DNA from: Ligula intestinalis
Lineage: Eukaryota > Platyhelminthes > Cestoda > Diphyllobothriidea > Diphyllobothriidae
Length of the DNA stretch: 64,000 bases
Reading direction: 5' to 3'
Assembly (NCBI GenBank): GCA_036362985.1
Contig: JAYGXS010000003.1
Location: 40,541,091 to 40,605,090 of the forward strand
Position 1 is the stretch's first letter. The number at the start of each line of letters is the position of its first letter. This document shows, one piece after another, positions 55,971-64,000 of this stretch. Made by a program: the position numbers and the translations under genes. Under the pieces are notes generated by a model. It was not told the DNA's origin. It did not search any database and was given only the letters and a program-made list of their open reading frames with translations.

Positions 55971-58900
55971 CTAGCATTTATTAGAATTAATGCCGGTATT
56001 TTACACTGAATTACTAAATAATCGTACTATCATTAATATTACAGCATATATAATTGTACGTTTGTATATCAGTAAATTTAATTTGTTTTGTTTTTCCTCG
56101 TTGAACCACTATACAGTTGTGTACGTTTGAAACAGATTACACGTAATATTATATATCATGCCGTTTATACTTTACTGAGACTGGATTATTTCACTTTTTG
56201 GTGCTAAATGCACTGATAATGCTCATTGTAGTTGTCCCATAGCGCCACTTCCTCTTCCGCTTCAGTCCCTCATGAAGTCATGTAATGTCTGTCCTGTTCG
56301 TCCGTGGGACAGCTAATCACATGTGCCGCTAACTACCCTGGCGCTCAGAATATCGCAGTAGCTACTAAGCGTGGATACACCAATGACTTTCTCCTCAATT
56401 CATCTGACCAATCAGCTTTCAATGCTGACTTACATAACGACCACTCTAGAGGCTTGTGATGATTGCCGCACTGACAACTAGTTGCTTCGTCGCCGGACGT
56501 GCAGTAGTCCGACAGTCAATTTCCTCTTACCTATTCTCACTACTTCTGTACAGAATAAACTATTTCTTCCAGCTGACATCTCACTTCTTTTCATTCCACA
56601 AGGAACCGGACATGAAGATCGCACCAGCAAGGGTTTTTTCCTTAGCAACTCGACCCCATGTGATACACTTATTAATTGGAGTTTCCCTATAGCCGGCTCG
56701 CTTTCCTAGAAGTAGGACTCTGATAATTTGTCTATGGACGTCGCCTATCGTGGACTCTCATGAGATCTTTTTGTATGAGGACTGGGCTCTGTATTTTGAC
56801 GTATCCCCTTTTTACGTTCTCATGTTTATCTTCAGCCATTTAACAGTACCATAACTCTTTTCCTCCTTTTAATACCAGATGCGCTACTTTACCGTTCATA
56901 CACTTGGCAATAACATTAAAGCCATTTATATGATGTTTTTATATTAGTGAACACTATACGGTTTATCCTATGGTTGCCTGTCTGTTTTTTTTTGTAATAC
57001 TGCTCCGTTTGGTTTCCCTTAACTCTCTTGTTATTTGATTGATTTTCTTTTTCTCTAATCCCATGTGAACTGAATTGATCTCACTGTTACTTAGCTCGGG
57101 GAAGTTGTCTGTAAGCGTATTACTTGTGTTTCTAATCCCTTTAGAATTTTCTAATCCCAGCAGAACCAGACCAACATCATGCACATCGTTATAGAATACG
57201 CAAGGTTCTTCACCCATCATTATGCGACCCTAGGCAGTAACAGACCACCCACTCCGGACTTTTGTGGTTAGTTCTTCCGTGCTGCATGTGATTAATCTGT
57301 CGGCTAATCGTTTCCACACTTTAAAACCCAGGTTTTTGTTATTTTAGTTGAAAATCTCCGGATGGCATCACTTAGAGCTTACTTTCCGTACCCCAATGGC
57401 TGCTGATTAAGCTCTCCATAACAACTAACTGAAAAGCATCAATTCGGCGATGGATTGACACATTTTATATTTCGTAGATAGACAATATATGGAGGGTGTA
57501 GATTTCACATGGTATGAAACGCTCAGTTCTGTATATTACGTTGGGGTACATGATTTTGCGATCAATGGTCAATGTCTAATGGCCCTACTTCAGGTGACTA
57601 TGGGAACCTTTCGTCTCTTGCACATTTTTGATCGCATAGGCTAATTCTCCGATAATCAGGGCTATCTAAACAGGACAATCGGGGTCAATACCGGCTCAGC
57701 CATAATTTTTCTCAAGACCCTGATGACCCGAAAATTCTGACACTTGAAGCACCAAACAAAAACACTCGTGTGGCTGCCCATTTCTTACAATTGGCTCTCC
57801 AAGTTTTCTCCACATATTGCCATATCCTCTTAACTGGAATCTCATTTATTCTCTTTCTTTTCGAAGGCGGGCCTAAAGTTCTTAAGAGCGAAGCTCTTTC
57901 CTGCGGCTTTAGTAGCTCTGACATATAAATTCCACTGGGATATGATCGACAATCGTAAAACTGGAGGAAACAAAAGGGCCTCGACCTCTACGTGATTGCC
58001 TTTTTGGATGAGGCTGGGAGTGGTTAACATGTACGTCCCGTTTTACCTCCATTGATTAGATCTACCCTTCCCAGTGCTCTCTAAGCGGGTCTATGTCATA
58101 TTGGCAAGATAAATGTTTTGCTGGTAAATTAAAATTGGTCTCGTTATATATTTGATAACTATCGAAAGCTTAGAAATAATTTGGTCACATTCGTAAACAA
58201 CATAGATCAATTCGTTCTTGCAAGTTTAGTGATGTGTCCATTGGTGCTATGAGGAAACCAATGTACGAACATTTAAACTACTGATTGTATAATTCGCTAA
58301 CACGTTTCGTAGAACCCTACAACTGACAAAGTCAAGTTCTGGATAGGGATCCTTTTACCGAATAGAGCTTCCATCAATCACTTTATCTCAACTTGTAAGT
58401 TTTTTTAATAAATGACTGCGTAGTCAAAGTCAGGACGAAAGTGCTGACCTCTGTGCCTCCCGGTGTGCGGAGATAGAGAAGACGCTGGCTATGCAGCAGA
58501 TGGTGCTGAGTGATGAAAACAATATACCATGCATCAAAATTCTTTGTTAACAACGGAAAACAGTGGGCAATTTCCCGCGTAACGTGGTCTCCCGGGTCTC
58601 CTACGCTAACCATACGTTCGATAGGCCGCATTAGTCAGCCTGTAATCACGGTACATATTTAACTTAACAAAAAACCTAAGAAAGTGCATGGGTGCACTCC
58701 TGACTACACTATTAGATGGGGCAGAAACATGGAGCTTCTGAGCTCACAAACACACGATAATAAATTACACATAAAGTAGCATTATCGCCTCCTGTGGATC
58801 GAATTGCTGCAAAGGCTGCACACATATGTGGTTTTATATCAAATATTTTCTTCCTTCCCGAAATAATGTTTAAACTACTGCATTTTTTCTTCCCATCCTG

Positions 58901-60511
58901 GAATACTGCTGTCCCCTCTTTGGACTGATGAGTGCGTTTGAGCGCGGTTAAAAATTTCAGACAGTTTTTACTCAAAAAGTATTTACACATCCTCGATCCA
59001 GTGTTTCTCATACGGAGAGATTTAAATTAACAAACATGACATTTCTTTTGGTTAGAAGACTCGAAGCCGGCCTCTGCGCCTTGTTTCGTGTTAACTCTTA
59101 CCCTTATCTCACAAGAATTAACGGTCTCACTCCGGCAGATTGATCTTATGCCACTCTTAATAACACCAAGATATGTTCACCGCCCTTTATCTGCACCTGT
59201 AACCATTCTCGTTATTTTCGCCTCTAAATATGCATTCCTCTGGAATAATCTTTACATCGTAATGAGGTTCTCGTCTACGTTAAAACTTTTTTAAGCCAAA
59301 TTATCTCAACACTTGACTTCAGAAGAGATTAAGACCCTCTCCTTCCTAAACACACAACTTTTGAAATTTGAAAAGTGTCCTCCTGGTATCTGGGCGGTTT
59401 CTTTTTGTTTAGATGTTTGTTTGAAATTTTCCTACGGAATCAATCTTTGCAGCCGTTATTCGCCCCCTAATCTTTTCAACCATCATTGCCAAATGTGGAC
59501 AACGTTTCTCCAATTTTGTAACCGTGGCGACGGTCTTCGCGACCCCTGGTGATTATTGGAGCGGGTTCTTCTGTTTTCGCTAGCCTGTCGGTGGACTCTG
59601 CAGTCTGCAGGGTCACGACCCCGGCATTTCGGTGAAAATCACGTGACCTCTACTGTCCTTTCATCGTTTTTGCCCTGCTATCTGCGAGGAGCTCCTCTTG
59701 TCTCACCTCCCTAGTGGTTAATTCTGTGGCTAGTCGGACGGTGATACGGCGGTGAACAGTAGCCTCTGCTGTTATATGATTTCTCAAACGACAAGATGTG
59801 CGTTGAACCCGCATACCCTCTCTTTAAAAACTGCGGTCCTGTATCACTGTGTGATAACAATCTCAGCAACCAACGTCTTAATTTTTTAGGAGCAGTTTTT
59901 GTTCATTCTTTAAATTTTTATAAAGTGATAGTCGCCTGAACTCTGAACTCTCCGTTGTTTTAGTATTTTCACCATTGTTTTCGGGATTGTTGACTATAAT
60001 TTTAAAATGACGATATTTTGGTGGATAAGAAATTATCTGCCTACCACAATTAACACTTCCACTGCTTGATGAAAGGGTCTCTTTGGTCTTTTGTGGGTGC
60101 TCGTACAGATCAACAATTACCCACTTTGTATTTATTTCTTACCACAACACCAAGTTTGTAATGATGAGGCCCTCCGGGCCTGAACAATTAGATCTATTTA
60201 TTTATTTTTAAAAACACCTCTGTATAAGCTGCCTTCAAAGAATAGTGAAGCTGAATCGCTATAATATTACCTCAAATAAGAAAGGCCTTGAGCGGACTGG
60301 AACCCACACCATACTGAAGTGAATGCGACTACGATGAATAGGCTAGCTTTTGAGAATGGATGATGTTGGACTAAATAAGCGACTTTTCTGCATCGAACTT
60401 TTAATAAGTGCTCACGACAAGTTAGAAAGAACGCGTTAACAGGGAACTGCATGAGGCTTACCCTTAGGCTATTTCAATTCAAACCAAACCTCTGAGAGAA
60501 TATTAAACACT
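55971..60511. other. Anonymous AT-rich DNA upstream of PLK1
   Basis: Very AT-rich, with frequent stops in all frames and T-rich tracts. The longest frames (about 100 codons) have no recognisable motif. No repeat or RNA gene was seen. Confidence 0.5.
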
Positions 60512-60730
60512 ATGAGCAAACCTGCTGAATCGACGGGGGCATTCCTTCAAACTGTATGTGCCCTAAGGACGATTGGATGTGAGCAAGTATTTTTCTCTCC
60601 CGGGGTCTTGGATCCATGGAATAACCTATCTGAGAAAATTGTTATGTTCCAATCTGTGGAAACATTCAAACACCGACTTGATATCTATATGCTACAGCAC
60701 TACTTGAACTATGTGACACATTTTCATTGA
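60512..60730 (+). pseudogene. Non-LTR retrotransposon extreme C-terminus
   Basis: The frame contains QVFFSPGVLDPWNNLSEKIV and SVETFKHRLDIYM, which match the last part of CR1-like ORFs (FS.RVV..WN.LP..VV....V..FK..LD). The upstream half of the frame does not look like the family, so the fragment proper is about 60590-60720. It is a similar class of scrap to that at 16200-16560 but covers a more 3' part. Confidence 0.6.
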
Positions 60731-61116
60731 AATACCAATGCACGATATGACTGTCTATATTTTCCTGACTGAAAACTTGTTAAAATTGCTTCTAAATCTT
60801 GAGATTTGATGTGACAAATAGGGAGCTCAAAGGCGCAAGCCTATATTTTCCTTAAAAATGTTGGCTTGCTGACGTGAAGACTCTTGTAAGCTTCGTTGAA
60901 GTTTACAGGACAGTCATTGACAATGCTAAAAGAACGACTTGCAATTCCTTATTCTTTTAAATATACAGCTTCAAAACATATTTCCTTCCAATCTGTCCAC
61001 GAAGTTATCGAAACGTCTGCACCCGAGACAGTGTTTTCAGATATCTTAGATCCAAGTGTAGCATGGGATAGAGTGAGGTCGACCTCGGCGCGTTTCTTCC
61101 CTCACTATAATAAATC
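60731..61116. other. No gene recognised, up to the gap
   Basis: A frame that starts at 60896 runs through the gap to 61348 but has no motif and depends on the unknown bases. Confidence 0.4.
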
Positions 61117-61126
61117 NNNNNNNNNN
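61117..61126. other. Assembly gap (10 N)
   Basis: Ten N characters. The base composition changes sharply across it, from AT-rich to GC-rich, so the true gap may be larger than ten bases. Confidence 0.98.
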
Positions 61127-61631
61127 GCGCTAAAAGCCGTGGCTTGGAGGGTCTGCCAACTGACGGGAAAACTTGGACCCCCACGTAGCTGCTCCTTCTG
61201 TACGCGTATGTCTATGTGTTCGAACAGGAGGAGAGGGAGGACTGAGAGTCAGGCTACAATGGCTCCCTCTGAATGTGGCCTTTATGGCGCTCCCGCGCAA
61301 CCGGGAGCATACCTAGCGAGATGGCTGATGCAAGTGTGCGCGTGCTGAGTGTTTATCGCGCCAGCCATCTACACCCTCCCTCATCCCCGGTCTTATTGAC
61401 TTTGTCATTACACCGGAAACGGAGGTGGGAGTGGCGAGCGAGTGGGTAGATTCTGTGCAAGTCTGCCTAAACTCATGCTGTCTCTCGCACGAGTCCTCTG
61501 CGTTGCTCCTGCTTGCTGTCGCTTTCGTGTTGCTTGCCCAGCTCGCCTTTGTGTCAGTTGCGGCTTGCTTCAGCGTTTGCTGCGGCTTGTTGGAGCGCGT
61601 GGTGCCCATCGTCGAAATCGCCGGGGGAAGT

Positions 61632-61662
61632 GTCGTCGTCGTCGTCGTCAACCTCGTCGTCG
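61632..61662 (+). repeat. (TCG)n microsatellite, interrupted
   Basis: GTCGTCGTCGTCGTC followed by AACC and CGTCGTCG. Confidence 0.85.
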
Positions 61663-61724
61663 TGTGTGTGTGTGTATGTGTGTATGTGTGTGTGTGTGTG
61701 TGTATGTGTGTGTGTGTGTGTGTA
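61662..61724 (+). repeat. (TG)n microsatellite, interrupted by TA steps
   Basis: About 63 bp of TG dinucleotides with three TATG interruptions. It creates false Cys/Val-rich and His/Thr-rich frames on the two strands. Confidence 0.95.
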
Positions 61725-62144
61725 GTATGACCATCGGCTTCGATGAAGTCCACCATCTGCACAATAGCAGAGACAGTAATGGAGCTAAGTACGAGATTAA
61801 AGTTAAACGGACGCGCAAGTGTCTACCTCACTCGAACTCTAACCGCTTTGACCGGTGACAAGACCGAAGTCAAGATAACCGAAGCAGGATTTGGGCGGAA
61901 GCCGCTTTCTTTAATGCAGCCTGAAACACCGCCTAACTTAGCCTTTAGTGACAGTAGACTTTGCGCGGGTACTAGTGCGCTGTCTACCCACACTCATTTT
62001 GGTATGTGCCTAGCCAGCCTCTAAGAAGCCAGGGCTGGTACTGCTACTACCACTATTGCTATTTCCAATACTATTAACAAGGGTGTAGCTGGGGGATAGT
62101 ATTTGCTGGTACTATTACTGACTGCATTGTAAGTCAGAAGTGAC

Positions 62145-62305
62145 GCTGATTAAAGTCAGCACTGGGCTCATATCCCCTCAATCTCAACAAGAAGTATATT
62201 GGTACAGTTGCTAGCACTAACACCACCATTTGTCAGATGTAATGCTGATGATGCCAACGCTAGGGCTCATATTTCATTGGTCTCAACAAGCAGTGTGAAT
62301 CTGGG
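62145..62305 (+). repeat. Two short direct repeats
   Basis: About 65 bp at 62150-62215 recurs at 62244-62305: both have a GCTGAT block, then GGGCTCATAT and CAATCTCAACAAG.AGT / GGTCTCAACAAGCAGT. About 70-75 percent by eye. Confidence 0.5.
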
Positions 62306-62654
62306 TTTAAACTATTGCGTGTAAGTACATGCTTGGGGCCCTGAGCACAGCAGGGCTTGCCTTGGTTTCCGCACTCCCAACTCAATCCATCGAGCTCTGT
62401 GCTTTTCTACTAGGTATGGGCTACTATAATAGTGCCATAGGTACGTGCCTATGCAAAACATGCTAACTTTTAGTAATCGTGCTTACTAAGGCCAGTAGAT
62501 ACCGTGCTGTAACTACCACCTGTGTGTGCTTTTTAAGAAGTCGCACCCAGTATGCACTCCCAATCTGTGTGAGGTAAAGTGATTAGCATTTGAATAATAA
62601 TAATAGATCGTCTGTAAAGTGAGGCACAAGTCCTACCCAGGTTAAAAAGTATGT

Positions 62655-62740
62655 GCAATAAGAGCTGAAGATCTATCATGCATTCGGTCGGAACAAAGTG
62701 ACATGTGCAATTTTTGGGATACTTCTGTTAGAAGTGATGC
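62655..62740 (+). repeat. Direct repeat left of Penelope-like fragment
   Basis: GCTGAAGATCTATCATGCATT, CGGTCGGAACAAAGTG, GTGCAATTTTTGGGATAC correspond to 63428-63505 (GCTAAAGATCTACCATGCATT, ATAACAAAGTGGCATTTGCC, CCAGGATACCTC). Confidence 0.7.
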
Positions 62741-63000
62741 GCCTTTGCTAAAATTTCGAGTTATAGTAAGTATACTTGCAAATGCCAGTAAGTGGCAAGC
62801 TGCAATGCGACCTGTACGTGCATGTAGATATTTATAGTCTAGATGAGGATTTTAGTAAGCTTTGCTCGAAAGGAGTCTTTGGGAAACAAGAAACGAACTT
62901 TTTGTAAATAATTCTCGAAAAATGGTCACCTTAGGAAGTTTGTACAACGATGCATGAGATAACAAGAGTTAAAACAAACAGAAAAGGAACTAGATTTTTC

Positions 63001-63280
63001 CGATCAAGTGCCCAATCCAAGAACTTGGCGAACACTTCCATATATTAAAAACGTTTCTGAACTCCATGAAAGACATCTGAGGAAGTACCAGATTCAAGTG
63101 ACGCACAAGCCAGCGACCACGCTCCGAAATCAACTAGTGCACTCTAAAAATAGGGTTAGCTATCTGGAAAGAAAAGAAGTCATTTACTAAATTCCTTGCG
63201 GCGACTGCGATGCAATTTATTGTGGGCAAACAGGAAGGTCTGCAGCATTCTTTACACCTTTCCCTCAAGTCCGACGACGA
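63001..63280 (+). pseudogene. Penelope-like element: GIY-YIG endonuclease fragment, plus strand
   Basis: NPRTWRTLPYIKNVSELHER, QIQVTHKPATTLRNQLV, YLERKEVIY, a stop, then IPCGDCDAIYCGQTGR. This matches the same segment of the 8-9 kb copy (LPYVKNLSE, GVGVAHRPEATIR, GVIY...GKTGR). The first tyrosine box and GQTGR box of GIY-YIG are visible; the catalytic Arg/Glu helices beyond are lost. A TAA splits the domain. Confidence 0.8.
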
Positions 63281-63427
63281 CCTGGTGTGCCAGCGTCGGA
63301 AATTTGCAATAAATTTCGTTTCTCATTTCCCAAAGAATCTTTTCCATCAAATTTTACTTCTTGGGATGCCCGTTTTTAACTTCAACTTTTAGTAAGCTGA
63401 AGGTTTAAAGAAGCATGCATTTGATAA

Positions 63428-63505
63428 TAGCTAAAGATCTACCATGCATTTTGGTCATAACAAAGTGGCATTTGCCATTTTTCCAGGATACCTCAGTTAT
63501 CTAAG
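63428..63505 (+). repeat. Direct repeat right of Penelope-like fragment
   Basis: See 62655-62740. The two copies flank the Penelope-like fragment in the same orientation about 770 bp apart, about 75 percent identical by eye. Confidence 0.7.
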
Positions 63506-64000
63506 TTATCAGCCTGTAGCTGCATCTTGTTAGACAACATGTGGACGCGAAATCGGGATCATAGTTTGTCGAGCCGTGTCATTGACTTTCTACAGTATAT
63601 AATTTGCTCAGAATTTACAGGGCATCGTCTGTCTATTAGGAAGCAAGCTTATCCACAATCAATTGGCAATGAAAGCTTAGTAATACCTACAACAGTATTG
63701 CAGGTTCAGTAATAAGACATGCATCCTAAATGTGTTACAAGTACGGTACTAGAGGACAACAGTGTTGGTGAGCCGGTACTAGGCTAAAAGGTTAGACTAG
63801 GCTTTGAGGACTGCATTGTCAAAGCTAAGCAAATCTAACTAAGAGACTGGACTGCGTAAATTAAGAGGTACATCTGTGTCTACACTGAGTAATGAAGCAA
63901 CATCCAGCTATATTTATAGGTAAGCTAGATTGGAATATTATGTAACTAATAAAGCAAATTTACTGCTGCAGTTAAGAGAACTAGGCTATAGAAGAAGAAT
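63506..64000. other. No gene recognised
   Basis: AT-rich sequence to the window edge, with CTAG/TAGACTAGG-like words but no clear unit. Confidence 0.4.

Larger units (their letters stand above)
61127..62140. other. GC-rich non-coding DNA with microsatellites
   Basis: Three or more overlapping open frames on both strands here are low-complexity readings of TCG and TG repeats. Nothing else is recognisable. Confidence 0.5.

Noticed and set aside
60896..61348. 150-codon frame through the N gap
   Set aside because: It depends on ten unknown bases and neither side has a recognisable domain.
61313..61762. His/Thr-rich and Cys/Val-rich long frames
   Set aside because: Translations of TG and TCG microsatellites.
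1..64000. CRISPR arrays, bacterial operons or phage genes
   Set aside because: No regularly spaced direct repeats, no dense same-strand ORFs, and spliced eukaryotic gene structure is present.
1..64000. tRNA and rRNA genes
   Set aside because: I looked for GGTTCRANNCC-type T-arms with matching acceptor stems and for rRNA-like blocks and found none; small snRNA-like genes could still be missed by eye.

Overview
This is a eukaryotic window that is mostly intergenic and intronic and rich in transposons. It has one clearly supported host gene. The genes here look like those of a flatworm, most likely a diphyllobothriid-type tapeworm. The reasons are the 31-35 bp mini-introns in the host gene, the mix of decayed non-LTR, Penelope-like, Ty3/Gypsy and Helitron relics, and the absence of bacterial-type gene packing. 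The species is an inference from general resemblance.

Host gene: a complete polo-like kinase 1 (PLK1/polo) gene lies on the minus strand, from the ATG at 55556 to the stop at 38426. Seven coding exons join in frame to 609 codons. Exons 1-5 (55556-54060) are packed with introns of only 32, 34, 35 and 31 bp. Exons 6 (48076-47960) and 7 (38773-38426) lie beyond introns of 5,983 and 9,186 bp. The kinase domain, destruction-box-like motif and both polo boxes are present, including the phosphopeptide-binding Trp and His/Lys residues. Intron 5 holds a non-LTR fragment. Intron 6 holds a Helitron fragment, a dispersed repeat and a longer non-LTR copy.

Left part (1-38 kb): no host gene is recognisable. 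From left to right there is: featureless AT-rich DNA (1-5.1 kb); a fold-back element with hammerhead-ribozyme-like cores in both arms (5.1-5.45 kb); a local duplication (6.7-7.0 kb); a Penelope-like GIY-YIG endonuclease fragment on the minus strand (8.1-9.0 kb); a decayed minus-strand non-LTR element (10.2-13.2 kb); non-LTR C-terminal scraps (16.2 and 18.5 kb); a nearly full-length decayed non-LTR element on the minus strand with a dispersed repeat nested in it (19.4-22.96 kb); a Penelope-like reverse transcriptase (24.9-25.8 kb); a three-copy repeat family (27.4-31.9 kb); a telomere-like degenerate GGTTAG tract (30.5-30.8 kb); a second non-LTR 5' fragment (31.95-33.3 kb); and a Ty3/Gypsy pol relic (35.8-37.8 kb).

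Right part (55.6-64 kb): the PLK1 upstream region, then long anonymous AT-rich DNA, a small non-LTR C-terminal scrap (60.6 kb), a 10-N assembly gap (61117-61126), TCG and TG microsatellites, and a plus-strand Penelope-like endonuclease fragment (63.0-63.3 kb) flanked by short direct repeats. All mobile-element coding regions carry stops, frameshifts or truncations and look dead. The hammerhead-like fold in the fold-back element and the intron architecture of PLK1 are the most interesting points. All calls come from reading translations and motifs by eye; no database search was run.
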